From an uncultured Bacilli bacterium (GTDB lineage: Bacteria; Bacillota_I; Bacilli_A; RF39; UBA660), in the NCBI GenBank assembly GCA_944350315.1, contig CALVON010000024.1, positions 1 through 46,482 of the forward strand: a stretch of DNA of 46,482 nucleotides, written 5' to 3'. Position numbers and translations under genes: made by a program. Shown piece after piece: positions 27,008 to 36,946 of the stretch (positions are counted from its first letter, which is position 1; every line of letters begins with the position of its first letter). The notes beneath the pieces were generated by a model. The model saw nothing but the letters and a program-made list of their open reading frames with translations. It did no database searches and was not told where the DNA came from.

Positions 27008-27043
27008 AAAAAGCATATCTTATATTTTTAAGAAATGCTTTTT
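27008..27043. terminator. Bidirectional terminator between pheT and the RluA-family gene
   Basis: AAAAAGCAT (27008-27016) pairs with ATGCTTTTT (27035-27043), with A/T tails on both sides; the genes converge here. Confidence 0.75.
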
Positions 27044-27905
27044 ATTTGTTTAAAATTTTATTAAACTCTTGAGGATAGTTACATTCTATATGAATTAAAT
27101 TTTTTTCTACTGGATGAATAAATTCTAAAATATTAGCATGTAGACATAATCTTTTTATAGGGTTAGTGGTACATTTATATTTTTTATCTCCTACAATAGG
27201 GTGATTGTGCTCTGAAAAATGAACTCTTATTTGATTTCTTCTTCCTGTATCAATAAATACTTGTGTTAAGGTACAATTATTACCATTCTTTATAACTTCA
27301 TAATGAGTTATGGCTTCTTTTCCATAACCATTTTTGGAAGAATGAACAAATTGTCTTTTATCTTCAACTAAATAAGAATAGTAAGTTCCAGTACCAGTTA
27401 ATTTTCCTTCAACTAATGCAATATATCCTCTTTTTTTTACTAAATTATTCCAATTTTCTTGCATTTTATCTCTTATTTTTTGATTTTTACAAAACATTAG
27501 TATACCAGATGTATCTTGATCTAATCTATGAACTACAAATATATAATTTCTTTTATTATTTAATTTTACATAATCAGATACCATTCGATATGCTGTATTA
27601 TTTTTTTCTTGATTATTAGAGATAGATAAAAGGCCACTGGGCTTATTAATTATGATTAAGTATTTATCTTCATATAAAATATTTAAGTTATAATTATTAG
27701 ATAAGTTTTTATCATATATTATTTTTATTTTATCTCCATTTTTTAATTTAAAGTTACAGTTAGTTATAATCTTATTATTTACCATGACCATTTTATATTT
27801 TATATATTTTTTTATGGTTTTTTTTGATAAATCTTTTTTAAAATTAAAAATACTACCAATTAAGTTTGTATCTTGATTATTAATATAATCTTGATGTTTA
27901 TTCAT
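27042..27905 (-). CDS. RluA-family pseudouridine synthase
   Basis: The 287-aa protein has an N-terminal S4-like RNA-binding segment (about 27-65), then INKPSGLLS, the catalytic motif HRLDQDTSG with D129, and the conserved TGRRNQIRVHFSEHNHPIVGD. It isomerises specific uridines in rRNA or tRNA; which ones cannot be told from the sequence. GGTGAT precedes its start on the minus strand, and a divergent gene starts about 70 bp away. Confidence 0.92.
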   Translation of the reverse strand: MNKHQDYINNQDTNLIGSIFNFKKDLSKKTIKKYIKYKMVMVNNKIITNCNFKLKNGDKIKIIYDKNLSNNYNLNILYEDKYLIIINKPSGLLSISNNQEKNNTAYRMVSDYVKLNNKRNYIFVVHRLDQDTSGILMFCKNQKIRDKMQENWNNLVKKRGYIALVEGKLTGTGTYYSYLVEDKRQFVHSSKNGYGKEAITHYEVIKNGNNCTLTQVFIDTGRRNQIRVHFSEHNHPIVGDKKYKCTTNPIKRLCLHANILEFIHPVEKNLIHIECNYPQEFNKILNK

Positions 27906-27978
27906 AAAATCACCAAATAAAGTATAACATTACTTTTTATTTTTGTAAAATATGTTATAATACTTCTTGGTGATTTAT

Positions 27979-28887
27979 ATGTTTCATAGAGTAATTGAAG
28001 ATATAGCAAAGGAATTGAATATAAAATGTTTTTTTTTATCTAAAGATTGGGTTATTCAGTTGACAAAGGGAAACAAAACAAAATTTATTGTAGGGTACAA
28101 ATTCGATGTAAATACACATGGTGTTGGTTTAGTTTTAGATGATAAGTATGCTTTTTATGATGTATTAAATAACGCAAATATTCCTGTTTGTAAATATAAT
28201 ATATTTTATAGTCATAATAATAAAAATAAGTATGCTAAAGGGTGTAATTCTTACAAAGATATATTTAAAATTTTTAAACTATATAACAATGATGCTGTCG
28301 TGAAAGTAAATAACGGTTCGTTAGGCACTGGTGTTTATCATGTTAAAAATAAGCTAGAATTAGTAAGACATTTAAAAAGAATGTTCAAGAAAAATTTTTC
28401 TATAAGTATATGTCCATATTATGATATTGTTAATGAATACCGAGTTATTATTTTAAATAATAAAATAAAATTGATCTATAAAAAAATAAGACCTATAGTA
28501 TATGGTAATGGAGTAGATACTATTAAGGAATTGTTAGTTAAATTTAATCCATATTATTTTAAAGATAAAAAATTATCTAATAAAGTTCTTTTAAAAGATA
28601 AAGAATATATATATGATTGGCGATTTAATCTTTCAAAGGGAAGTATTTGTTCCATTAAAATAGATAACTCATTGAAAAAGAAACTATCTAATTTAGCATT
28701 GTCCGTTGTTGATGTAGTTGGTATATCTTTTGCTAGTGTAGATATTATAGAATTAAAAAATAATAAGCTTTTAGTATTAGAGGCAAATAGTGGGGTTACT
28801 ATTGATAAAGCTATTAATTTTATAGATGATGGTTATAATGTTGCTAAAAAAATATATAAAGAAGCCATAATGGAAATGTTTAAATAA
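27979..28887 (+). CDS. Orphan ATP-grasp protein
   Basis: This 302-aa protein resembles the ATP-grasp core of cyanophycin synthetase/GshF-like ligases. KVNNGSLGTGVYHV is the ATP-binding loop; NEYRVIILNNKIKLIYKKIRP followed by GNGVDTIKEL is the central strand-turn; DIIELKNNKLLVLEAN is the metal-binding end, with Glu and Asn in the expected places. Such enzymes join a carboxylate to an amine using ATP. No amino-acid biosynthesis or peptide substrate gene is adjacent, so the substrate is unknown. ATG 27979 with GGTGAT upstream is used; TTG or GTG codons 4 to 3 codons earlier are less likely. Confidence 0.75.
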   Translation: MFHRVIEDIAKELNIKCFFLSKDWVIQLTKGNKTKFIVGYKFDVNTHGVGLVLDDKYAFYDVLNNANIPVCKYNIFYSHNNKNKYAKGCNSYKDIFKIFKLYNNDAVVKVNNGSLGTGVYHVKNKLELVRHLKRMFKKNFSISICPYYDIVNEYRVIILNNKIKLIYKKIRPIVYGNGVDTIKELLVKFNPYYFKDKKLSNKVLLKDKEYIYDWRFNLSKGSICSIKIDNSLKKKLSNLALSVVDVVGISFASVDIIELKNNKLLVLEANSGVTIDKAINFIDDGYNVAKKIYKEAIMEMFK

Positions 28888-29085
28888 TTTATTTTTAATA
28901 TATAAATATCTGTGGAGAAACTATAATAGATAGGGCAACTGTTTACTGGTATCTGTGATAGTAGTAATAATGGGTTTTATTTTCGTAATTATTTTTGATG
29001 ATATACATTTTGCAGTTTGAATAGTATTGTATGAATTTTTTATCTAAATTATGGGTAGTTATTGGCATACTTCAAGTAAATTTGT
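28888..29085 (+). other. Non-coding AT-rich gap
   Basis: About 200 bp between the ATP-grasp gene and the ABC transporter promoter. I see no ORF, strong hairpin or RNA gene in it. Confidence 0.5.
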
Positions 29086-29114
29086 TTGACTTATTTATAG
29101 ATAGTTGATAATAT
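29086..29114 (+). promoter_or_regulatory. Promoter of the ABC transporter
   Basis: TTGACT (29086-29091), a 17-bp spacer and TAATAT (29109-29114) are near consensus, about 38 bp upstream of the start at 29152. Confidence 0.75.
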
Positions 29115-29151
29115 TTAGTTGTCTAACTTTCATATTTTGATATGGAGGAAT

Positions 29152-31161
29152 ATGTTAAAATTAGAGAAAATATCTAAATATTATAAATATGGTAAAAAAA
29201 GTAAGAAAAAAGTTTTAGATGAAGTAAGTATTGATTTTAAAAAGGGAGAATTAGTATTTATATCAGGTATGTCTGGTTCTGGAAAAAGTACACTTCTTAA
29301 TATAATTGCAGGCAATTTGAAGAGTGATTTTGGTAAAATATATTTAGATGGAGAATGCATTAATGATAAGCCAGATAGCTTTTTTGATTATTATCGTAAT
29401 CAATTAGTGGGATATATTTATCAAGATTACAATTTAATTGAATATATGAGTGTTTATGATAATATTAAGATTGGTTATACAAAGAATGATAATGTAAATA
29501 TCGATTCATTGCTTAAACAGTTAGATATATATGATAAAAGGAGAGAAAAAGTTTTTAGGTTATCTGGTGGAGAGAAACAAAGAGTAGCTATCGCGAGAGC
29601 CTTAGTAAATGACCCTTGTATTATTCTATGTGATGAGCCAACGGGAGCTTTGGATAGTGAAAATGGAATAAAAATTATGGAAATACTTAAACGTATTTCT
29701 AGAACTAGATTAGTAATTGTTGTTAGTCATGATAAAGAATTGGCACTTAAATATGCAGATAGAGTTATTAATATTAAGGATGGGAAAGTTGATAATGGAT
29801 TACTTAATTGTAATGAGCTAATTGTTGATAAAAATATAAATAAAATTAGGAGATTTGGAAATTTTATTTTGAAGAAATTAGCTTTAAAACATTTATGGTT
29901 AAAAAAGGGGCAAACAATAATGACTATTTTAGCTACTTCTTTGAGTTTTGTTAGTATTATGTTAGTGTTAAATATTGCTAATAATTTTAATGATGAACTA
30001 AAAAAATTAGAAAAAGATGTGGTATCAATATTTCCAATAACAATAAAAAATGGTAATTATGTTAATGATAGTTATGATAGAATTAATAATAAATTAGATA
30101 AAATATATATAGATAATAAAAGTATTTATAGTAACTATATTGATTGCAATTATTTAAATTTTTTAAATAATATTAAACTAGATATGAGTATTATTAATTA
30201 CTATAATGAATATTTAGATTTTATTAGTGATAGTGATAAATTGATTAATAGTAGTTTTATGAGAGGAATCCCAAGTGATAAATATATTATTGATAATTAT
30301 GATTTTTTATATGGAAGGAATGTTATAAATAAGAATGAATTATTGTTAAAAATTGATAAAAATAATATGGTTAGTAAAGAAATATTAAATTATTTTAGTA
30401 TCAATGATGATTTATTATATGAAGACATTATTGGAAGAAAGATAAAATTAGTTAATAAAAATATTGAGAGTGGTTTTAATGAATTTGATAGTGTAGAATT
30501 AGAAATAGTTGGTATAATTAGAGAAAAAGAAGAAAATCTTGGTGGAAGTTTTTTATACTATGATAGTAGTATATTTTATGAAATTTTACCTGTTGATAGC
30601 AAGATTGTTCCAAATGAAGTAGAAATATATGTAAGTAACATTGATGATAAGAAAATACTTATTAGTAAATTGGATGAGTATAATGATAATAATAAAAAGG
30701 TTATATATGAAGATGTAATGTCTGATAATATAAAAATTGTAGAAGAATTTATAAATATTGTTAGTGTAGTATTAATTATTTTTTCAATAGTATCTGTAGT
30801 AGTTTCTTTATTTATGATCGGTATACTTACCAGCGTAAGAATAATTGAGAGAAAAAAAGAAATTGGAATTATTAGATCTCTTGGGGCTAGTAAAAAAAAT
30901 ATAAAAAAAATATTTGATGAAGAGAATATATTTATTGGTTTATTTTCTTCTTTGTTGGGATTACTAGTATTTATTTTAATAAGCAATGTATTAAATAGTA
31001 TTATAATGGATGTAATTGGAATTGGTGATTTATTAAGTATTAATTTGCGGGTAACTATTTTAATTGTTATAAGTAATATTTTAATAATAAAGATTTCTGG
31101 TTCTATTTTTTCAAGAAAAGCTAGTAGAATGGAGATAACTAATTGCTTATATAATAATTAA
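29152..31161 (+). CDS. Fused ABC transporter: MacB/LolD-type ATPase plus FtsX-like permease
   Basis: This 669-aa protein joins an ATPase domain (about 1-230) to a permease. The ATPase has Walker A GMSGSGKST (39-47), the Q loop in YIYQDYN, signature LSGGEKQRV (137 and on), Walker B CIILCDEPTGALDSE and VVSHD. The permease has one helix near 260-280, a large outer domain of about 250 residues, and three C-terminal helices with the FtsX pattern IGIIRSLGASKKNIKKIF. MacB-type proteins work as dimers that move signals or substrates mechanically, often antimicrobial peptides or lipoproteins. No sensor kinase is adjacent. ATG 29152 follows GGAGGA. It stands alone between its own promoter and terminator. 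Confidence 0.88.
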   Translation: MLKLEKISKYYKYGKKSKKKVLDEVSIDFKKGELVFISGMSGSGKSTLLNIIAGNLKSDFGKIYLDGECINDKPDSFFDYYRNQLVGYIYQDYNLIEYMSVYDNIKIGYTKNDNVNIDSLLKQLDIYDKRREKVFRLSGGEKQRVAIARALVNDPCIILCDEPTGALDSENGIKIMEILKRISRTRLVIVVSHDKELALKYADRVINIKDGKVDNGLLNCNELIVDKNINKIRRFGNFILKKLALKHLWLKKGQTIMTILATSLSFVSIMLVLNIANNFNDELKKLEKDVVSIFPITIKNGNYVNDSYDRINNKLDKIYIDNKSIYSNYIDCNYLNFLNNIKLDMSIINYYNEYLDFISDSDKLINSSFMRGIPSDKYIIDNYDFLYGRNVINKNELLLKIDKNNMVSKEILNYFSINDDLLYEDIIGRKIKLVNKNIESGFNEFDSVELEIVGIIREKEENLGGSFLYYDSSIFYEILPVDSKIVPNEVEIYVSNIDDKKILISKLDEYNDNNKKVIYEDVMSDNIKIVEEFINIVSVVLIIFSIVSVVVSLFMIGILTSVRIIERKKEIGIIRSLGASKKNIKKIFDEENIFIGLFSSLLGLLVFILISNVLNSIIMDVIGIGDLLSINLRVTILIVISNILIIKISGSIFSRKASRMEITNCLYNN

Positions 31162-31192
31162 GAAGATAATTTGGTATTTATCTTCTTTTTTT
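31162..31192 (+). terminator. Terminator after the ABC transporter
   Basis: GAAGATAA (31162-31169) pairs with TTATCTTC (31178-31185), followed by a run of T. Confidence 0.85.
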
Positions 31193-31223
31193 GAATATAT
31201 ATAACTGAAATAATAAAAAATAC

Positions 31224-31252
31224 TTGACTAATAGTTAATATTTTGATATTAT
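31224..31252 (+). promoter_or_regulatory. Promoter of the str operon
   Basis: TTGACT (31224-31229), a 17-bp spacer and TATTAT (31247-31252). The resulting leader of about 120 nt includes an ACAC/GTGT hairpin at 31316-31331 ahead of the ribosome-binding site; I cannot tell whether it is regulatory. Confidence 0.75.
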
Positions 31253-31381
31253 TATAACGTTCATGAATTTAGGTTTTGTCTTTTGGCAGAACTTATAATT
31301 TAAAAGAAAAAAGAAACACCTGGATATGTGTACATAAAAATGCATAATTTATCTAGGGTTATATGGAAGGAGGAATTATTT

Positions 31382-31795
31382 GTGCCTACAGTAAATCAAA
31401 TAATTAGAAAAGGTAGAGGAAAGAAGAAAAACAAAAGTAAATCTCCAGCTTTATTAGTTGGACTTAATACTATTGAGAAGAAACAAACTAATCAAACTTC
31501 TCCACAAAAAAGAGGTGTTTGTACTAGGGTTGGAACAATGACGCCAAAGAAACCTAACTCAGCTTTAAGAAAGTATGCCAGAGTTAGATTATCTAATGGA
31601 ATGGAAGTTACTTGTTATATTCCAGGTATTGGTCATAACTTGCAAGAACATAGTGTTGTTTTAATAAGAGGCGGAAGAGTTAAAGACTTAATCGGTGTTC
31701 GTTATCATATTATTCGTGGTACTATGGATACTGCTGGTGTTCAAGATCGTAAACAAGGCAGATCTAAATATGGCGCTAAAAAGCCTAAAAAATAA
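31382..31795 (+). CDS. rpsL: 30S ribosomal protein S12
   Basis: The 137-aa protein is of normal length. GTG 31382 is the start: AAGGAGG lies upstream and the mature N-terminus [10 protein letters not shown] is canonical. The decoding-site loops are present, with [11 protein letters not shown] and [13 protein letters not shown]. The second loop has Ile where almost all bacteria have Pro (E. coli P90), next to K87 and D88. Changes at this Pro are known to alter streptomycin response in E. coli. It is the first gene of the str operon. Confidence 0.97.
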   Translation: MPTVNQIIRKGRGKKKNKSKSPALLVGLNTIEKKQTNQTSPQKRGVCTRVGTMTPKKPNSALRKYARVRLSNGMEVTCYIPGIGHNLQEHSVVLIRGGRVKDLIGVRYHIIRGTMDTAGVQDRKQGRSKYGAKKPKK

Positions 31796-31830
31796 TTATA
31801 TATAAAATTAGTTGTTGAAGGGAGGAAAAA

Positions 31831-32298
31831 ATGAGAAAAAGACAAGCGATTAAAAGAGATGTTTTACCTGATCCAATATACAAATCAAAGGTAGTAACTA
31901 AACTTATTAATCAAATTATGAAAGATGGTAAAAAAGGTACTGCACAAAAAATATTATACGGTGCTTTTGATATAGTTAAGGAAAAGACTGGCGAAGAACC
32001 AATGGTTGTTTTTGAAAAAGCAATGAATAATATCAAGCCAGCTTTAGAAGTTAAGTCTAGAAGAGTGGGTGGTGCTAACTACCAAGTTCCTGTTGAAGTA
32101 AATCCAACAAGAGCTCAAGCTTTAGCTTTTAGATGGTTGATAAATTATGCTAGACTTAGAAATGGTCATAGTATGGCTGAAAATTTAGCTAATGAAATAA
32201 TTGATGCATCAAATGGTGTTGGTGCTTCAGTTAAGAAAAAAGATGATACACATAAAATGGCAGAGGCTAATAAGGCTTTTGCACATTATAGATGGTAG
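31831..32298 (+). CDS. rpsG: 30S ribosomal protein S7
   Basis: The 155-aa protein is canonical over its whole length: [34 protein letters not shown] and the C-terminal [16 protein letters not shown]. It nucleates assembly of the 30S head and in many bacteria represses its own operon. GGGAGGA precedes the start. Confidence 0.98.
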   Translation: MRKRQAIKRDVLPDPIYKSKVVTKLINQIMKDGKKGTAQKILYGAFDIVKEKTGEEPMVVFEKAMNNIKPALEVKSRRVGGANYQVPVEVNPTRAQALAFRWLINYARLRNGHSMAENLANEIIDASNGVGASVKKKDDTHKMAEANKAFAHYRW

Positions 32299-32312
32299 AA
32301 AGGATAGACAAT

Positions 32313-34385
32313 ATGGCTCGTAAAGTTAGTTTAGAAAATACAAGAAATATTGGAATTATGGCTCATATTGACGCTGGAAAAACTACATGTACTGAACGTA
32401 TTTTATACCATACTGGTAAGATTCATAAAATTGGTGAAACACATGACGGTGCTAGCCAAATGGATTGGATGGAACAGGAACAAGAGAGAGGAATTACAAT
32501 AACTTCTGCAGCTACTACTGCTTATTGGAAGGGATATAGATTTAATATAATTGATACCCCAGGGCACGTAGATTTTACTATTGAAGTTCAAAGAAGTTTA
32601 AGAGTATTAGATGGTGCTGTTTTACTACTAGATTCACAAGCAGGTGTTGAGCCACAGAGTGAAACGGTATGGAGACAGGCTAATGAATACAAAGTTCCAA
32701 GAATTATATTCTCTAATAAAATGGATAAAATGGGCGCAGACTTTTTCATGAGTTTAAAGAGTGTCAAGGATAGACTTGGTGCAACGACAGCTGCAATTGA
32801 ACTTCCAATTGGAGCAGAAAATGAATTTAGAGGTGTTATTGATTTAGTAAAAATGACTGCTTTAGAATTTGATGGTAGTCAAGATGAAAATGCTAAAGAA
32901 ATTGCGATACCTGAAGAATTAAAAAGCCAAGCTGAAGAATATAGAAATATTTTAATTGAGACTGTTGCAGATTATGATGAAGAATTAATGATGGCTTATT
33001 TAGATGGTGAAGAAATATCAGTAGATCTTTTAAAGAAAGCAATTAGAACAGCTACTTTAAAAGCAGAGTTTTTCCCATTTATGTGTGGAACAGCTTTAGG
33101 AAATATGGGAGTTAAACCACTTCTTGATGCAGTTGTTGATTATTTACCTAGTCCAATAGATATAGAAGCTATTGAATGTACAGATAGTAATGGAAATGAA
33201 ATTTTGAGACATCCTTCTGATTCTGAACCTTTTACTGCCTTAGCATTTAAGGTAATGACTGATCCATTTGTTGGAAAACTTACATTCTTTAGAGTATATT
33301 CAGGAACTTTGAAGAGTGGTTCTTATGTTATGAATTCAACAAAAGGAGATAAAGAAAGAATTGGTAGAATATTACTTATGCATGCTAATCACAGAGAAGA
33401 AATTGATGAAGTTTATGCTGGTGATATTGCTGCTGCAGTAGGTCTTAAAAATACAACAACAGCTGATACTCTTTGCGATGAAAAAAAGATTTCAATTTTG
33501 AAAGGTATGGAATTCCCAGAACCTGTAATTTCTCAGGCTGTAGAACCTAAATCAAAAGCAGATCAAGATAAAATGGGAATTGCTTTAGCAAAATTAGCTG
33601 AAGAGGATCCAACATTTAAAATGAAGACTGATCCAGAAACCGGTCAAACGGTAATTTCTGGAATGGGAGAACTTCATCTTGATATTTTAATAGATAGAAT
33701 GAAGAGAGAGTTTGGAGTAGAAGCAACAGTTGGTGCTCCACAAGTTGCATATCGTGAGACAATAACTCAGATGGGTGAATGCGAAGGTAAACATATTAAA
33801 CAATCTGGTGGACGTGGACAATATGGTCACGTTTGGGTTAGATTTGAACCAAATCCAGAAAAAGGATATGAATTTGTTGATAATATTGTTGGTGGTGTAG
33901 TTCCTCGTGAATATATTTCAGTAGTTGATAAGGGATTACAAGAAGCAATGGCAACAGGTATTTTGGCTGGTTATCCAATGGTAGATGTAAAAGCAACATT
34001 ATATGATGGTTCTTATCATGATGTGGATTCATCTGAAATGGCATTTAAAATTGCTGCTTCACTTGCTTTAAAAGAAGCTAAAAATAAATGTAAACCAGTA
34101 TTACTAGAACCAATCATGAAAGTTGTAGTTGTTGCTCCAGATGAATATGTTGGTGGTGTAATTGGTGATATTACATCTAGAAGAGGAAAACCTTTAGGTC
34201 AAGAATCTCGTGGAAACGCAATTGCCTTTACAGCAATGGTTCCATTGGCTGAAACATTTGGATATGCTACAAGTTTAAGATCTAATACTCAAGGTAGAGG
34301 AACATTTACAATGACTTTAGATCATTATGAAGAAGTTCCAAAATCTATTGCTGAAGAGATTATTAAGAAAAATGGTGGAAATTAA
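32313..34385 (+). CDS. fusA: Elongation factor G
   Basis: This 690-aa translocation GTPase has P-loop AHIDAGKTT (17-25), switch region [25 protein letters not shown] and all five domains at normal length. ATG 32313 follows AAAGGA and gives the canonical [14 protein letters not shown] start. It is in operon with rpsL and rpsG and also acts with RRF. Confidence 0.98.
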   Translation: MARKVSLENTRNIGIMAHIDAGKTTCTERILYHTGKIHKIGETHDGASQMDWMEQEQERGITITSAATTAYWKGYRFNIIDTPGHVDFTIEVQRSLRVLDGAVLLLDSQAGVEPQSETVWRQANEYKVPRIIFSNKMDKMGADFFMSLKSVKDRLGATTAAIELPIGAENEFRGVIDLVKMTALEFDGSQDENAKEIAIPEELKSQAEEYRNILIETVADYDEELMMAYLDGEEISVDLLKKAIRTATLKAEFFPFMCGTALGNMGVKPLLDAVVDYLPSPIDIEAIECTDSNGNEILRHPSDSEPFTALAFKVMTDPFVGKLTFFRVYSGTLKSGSYVMNSTKGDKERIGRILLMHANHREEIDEVYAGDIAAAVGLKNTTTADTLCDEKKISILKGMEFPEPVISQAVEPKSKADQDKMGIALAKLAEEDPTFKMKTDPETGQTVISGMGELHLDILIDRMKREFGVEATVGAPQVAYRETITQMGECEGKHIKQSGGRGQYGHVWVRFEPNPEKGYEFVDNIVGGVVPREYISVVDKGLQEAMATGILAGYPMVDVKATLYDGSYHDVDSSEMAFKIAASLALKEAKNKCKPVLLEPIMKVVVVAPDEYVGGVIGDITSRRGKPLGQESRGNAIAFTAMVPLAETFGYATSLRSNTQGRGTFTMTLDHYEEVPKSIAEEIIKKNGGN

Positions 34386-34405
34386 TAATATTAATTATAA
34401 AATAC

Positions 34406-34433
34406 TTGCAAAAATTTAAAAATTTGTTAAAAT
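34406..34433 (+). promoter_or_regulatory. Promoter of tuf
   Basis: TTGCAA (34406-34411), a 16-bp spacer and TAAAAT (34428-34433), which would allow tuf to be transcribed on its own in addition to read-through from fusA. Confidence 0.55.
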
Positions 34434-34468
34434 TATATATGTAATGAAAGAAAGAGAGGAATTTAAAA

Positions 34469-35653
34469 ATGGCAAAAGCAAAATTTGATCGTAGTAAACC
34501 ACACGTTAATATTGGTACAATTGGCCATGTTGACCATGGTAAAACTACATTAACTGCTGCTATATCATCTCATTTAGCTGGAAAAAACGGAAATGAAAAA
34601 GTTGATTTCGCTAATATTGATAAAGCACCAGAAGAAAGAGAAAGAGGAATTACTATAAATACTGCTCATATCGAGTACAGTACAGAAGCAAGACACTATG
34701 CACACGTTGACTGTCCAGGACATGCTGACTATGTAAAAAACATGATTACTGGTGCTGCTCAAATGGATGGAGCAATTTTAGTAATTGCTGCTACAGATGG
34801 ACCAATGGCACAAACTAGAGAACATATTTTACTTGCTCGTCAAGTTGGTGTTCCAAAAATGGTTGTATTTATGAATAAGTGCGATATGGTTGATGATGCT
34901 GAATTATTAGATTTAGTTGAAATGGAAATTCGTGAATTATTAAGCGAGTACGGATATGATGGAGATAATACTCCAATTATCAGAGGTTCTGCACTTAAAG
35001 CTCTTGAAGGTGATCCTCAATGGGGAGCTAAGATTGACGAATTAATGGATGCTATCGATACATGGATTCCAACTCCAGAAAGAGACAATGATAAACCATT
35101 CTTAATGTCAATTGAAGATGTGTTTACTATTACTGGACGTGGAACAGTTGTTACTGGCCGTGTTGAAAGAGGGCAATTAAAGCTTAACGATGAAGTAGAA
35201 ATAGTTGGATTAAAGGATACTAAGAAAACAGTTGTTACTGGTATCGAAATGTTTAGAAAACAACTTGATTATGCTGAAGCTGGAGATAATGCTGGTGTAT
35301 TACTTCGTGGTATTTCTAGAGAAGAGGTTGAAAGAGGCCAAGTTCTTGCTAAACCAGGAAGTGTTCATCCACATAAGAAATTTAAAGCACAAGTTTATGT
35401 TCTATCTAAAGAAGAAGGTGGAAGACATACACCATTCTTCACAAATTATAGACCACAATTCTATTTTAGAACAACAGATGTTACTGGTGTAATTACTTTA
35501 CCAGAAGGAACTGAAATGGTTATGCCTGGTGATAATGTAACTATGACAGTTGAATTAATCGCTCCAATAGCTGTTGAAAACGGTACAAAATTCTCTATCC
35601 GTGAAGGTGGAAGAACTGTTGGTGCTGGTTCAGTATCTGAAATTATTGAATAA
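34469..35653 (+). CDS. tuf: Elongation factor Tu
   Basis: This 394-aa GTPase delivers aminoacyl-tRNA to the ribosome. GHVDHGKTT starts at residue 19, and [12 protein letters not shown] and NKCDM are present. Domains 2 and 3 are complete, ending [11 protein letters not shown]. Codon choice is visibly more C-ending than in neighbouring genes, as expected for a very highly expressed gene. GAGAGGA precedes the start. Confidence 0.98.
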   Translation: MAKAKFDRSKPHVNIGTIGHVDHGKTTLTAAISSHLAGKNGNEKVDFANIDKAPEERERGITINTAHIEYSTEARHYAHVDCPGHADYVKNMITGAAQMDGAILVIAATDGPMAQTREHILLARQVGVPKMVVFMNKCDMVDDAELLDLVEMEIRELLSEYGYDGDNTPIIRGSALKALEGDPQWGAKIDELMDAIDTWIPTPERDNDKPFLMSIEDVFTITGRGTVVTGRVERGQLKLNDEVEIVGLKDTKKTVVTGIEMFRKQLDYAEAGDNAGVLLRGISREEVERGQVLAKPGSVHPHKKFKAQVYVLSKEEGGRHTPFFTNYRPQFYFRTTDVTGVITLPEGTEMVMPGDNVTMTVELIAPIAVENGTKFSIREGGRTVGAGSVSEIIE

Positions 35654-35656
35654 TAT

Positions 35657-35685
35657 AAAAAACTTGTTTACAGACAAGTTTTTTT
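35657..35685 (+). terminator. Terminator after tuf
   Basis: AAAAAACTTGT (35657-35667) pairs with ACAAGTTTTTT (from 35674) around a 6-nt loop, with a T run. Confidence 0.85.
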
Positions 35686-35732
35686 ATTTTATATTTTTGA
35701 TATTTGTGTTATATTTATATTGGTGATAATTT

Positions 35733-36389
35733 GTGATTAATATTTTATTGTATGTTAGTAATGGTTTGATTTTAATTTCATTATTTTTTTATTTGATATT
35801 AATACTAATAAGTAAAAATAAAAAAATAACTAATGAAACTGGTTTTGATATTACTAAAAATATTATTTCTGAATTTGATAGAATTAATATTATAGCTAGT
35901 AATGGAAAAATTACTTATTATAATCCAAAAAGAAAAGTTATAAGATTAAATAATAATTGTTATTATGGAAATGATGTAAGTAGTATTGCTGTTTCTTTAG
36001 TAGAGGCTGGAATTTCTGTTATTGATGATGGAAAAAATAAAATTATAAACTTTTTTAAAATATTTTTTAGCAATATAAAAATGGTTTATTTGTTTTCTTT
36101 GGTAGCAATAGTTGTTAATATTGTTTCTTCTACTAGTACTGATGCTAAAGTTTCTCTTGTGATTATGACTATATTAATTATTTTTATCTATTTATATATT
36201 TCGATTCTTAATGCTTCTTATAATTGGATATATCAGAATATTAATAAGATTAAATTGTTAAATAAAAAAAATAATTTAAAAGTGACGCAATATATTAATT
36301 ATATTATTATAATTAACAAAGGTATTTTTTTAGGAGAATTGTTAATAGTTATTAGAATGGTTGCAATTATTTTGGATTTTAAATTATAA
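35733..36389 (+). CDS. YugP-like membrane protein lacking the zinc-peptidase active site
   Basis: The 218-aa protein starts at GTG 35733 with GGTGAT upstream. It has an N-terminal helix (about 3-25), then DITKNIISEFDRINI...TYYNPKRKVIRLNNNCYYGNDVSS, two helices near 110-155 and a NAS element, and a last helix. This layout and the YxPxxKxVRL...YYG segment match the YugP/zinc-peptidase-2 family. In active members an A-x-H-E-x-G-H-A motif follows YYG; here the sequence at that point is VSLVEAGISVID, with no His, and the Glu before NAS is replaced (SILNAS). It is therefore probably a non-catalytic relative. The family call is from memory of YugP and needs a profile search. Confidence 0.55.
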   Translation: MINILLYVSNGLILISLFFYLILILISKNKKITNETGFDITKNIISEFDRINIIASNGKITYYNPKRKVIRLNNNCYYGNDVSSIAVSLVEAGISVIDDGKNKIINFFKIFFSNIKMVYLFSLVAIVVNIVSSTSTDAKVSLVIMTILIIFIYLYISILNASYNWIYQNINKIKLLNKKNNLKVTQYINYIIIINKGIFLGELLIVIRMVAIILDFKL

Positions 36390-36451
36390 CTATATATTTA
36401 TTTTAGAGGATATTTTTATATAAACAAACATATAATTTATTGGGTGATGAA

Positions 36452-36859
36452 GTGAAAAAAATATGTTTGTTTTTTATGTTGTTTTTGATGCCATTTAGCG
36501 TTTATGGAGAAGAAATCAATTTGGCAGAAAATGCAAAAAGTGCAATTTTGATAGAAGCATCTACTGGTGAAATTTTATATCAAAAAAATGCTAATGAAAG
36601 ATTAGCACCGGCATCGATGACAAAAATTATGTCTTTAATTTTAATTATGGAAAATATTGAAAAAGGTAATTTAGCTTGGAATGATATTGTGGTTGTTTCT
36701 AAAAATGCAGCATCGATGGGTGGAAGTCAAATTTTTCTTGAAACTAACGAGATGATGAGTGTTGAGGACTTAGTAAAAGGAATCTGTATTGCATCTGGAA
36801 ATGATGTGGTAGTGATAAAAAAGCAGTCGCAAGTTATAGGCGAAGAAATAACAATATAA
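36452..36859 (+). pseudogene. Truncated D-alanyl-D-alanine carboxypeptidase (DacF/PBP5 type)
   Basis: GTG 36452, with GGGTGA upstream, gives a signal peptide (MKKICLFFMLFLMPFSVYG) followed by the S11 peptidase N-terminus. The nucleophile motif is S55-M-T-K58 and the second motif S115-G-N117. After DVVV (about residue 121) the family sequence stops and an unrelated tail of about 14 residues (IKKQSQVIGEEITI) leads to TAA. The KTG motif and roughly 250 residues of the usual protein are missing, so the product cannot be a working carboxypeptidase. The missing 3' part is not found elsewhere in the window. The break coincides with the start of mobile-element type genes. Confidence 0.85.
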
Positions 36860-36907
36860 CTACTTTAAAACCTTATATTTTAGAATATTATTATAAGTTG
36901 TATATGT

Positions 36908-36930
36908 AAGCCAAGTAATTGGCTTTTTTA
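36908..36930 (+). terminator. Terminator at the element's left edge
   Basis: AAGCCAA (36908-36914) and TTGGCTT (36919-36925) form a 7-bp stem with a GTAA loop and a T run. It would shield the element genes from chromosomal read-through. Confidence 0.8.
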
Positions 36931-36946
36931 TTTGGGAGGTGTTATA

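Noticed and set aside
31253-31381. Known autoregulatory leader of the str operon
   Set aside because: There is a small hairpin, but I cannot match it to a described ribosomal-protein binding site.
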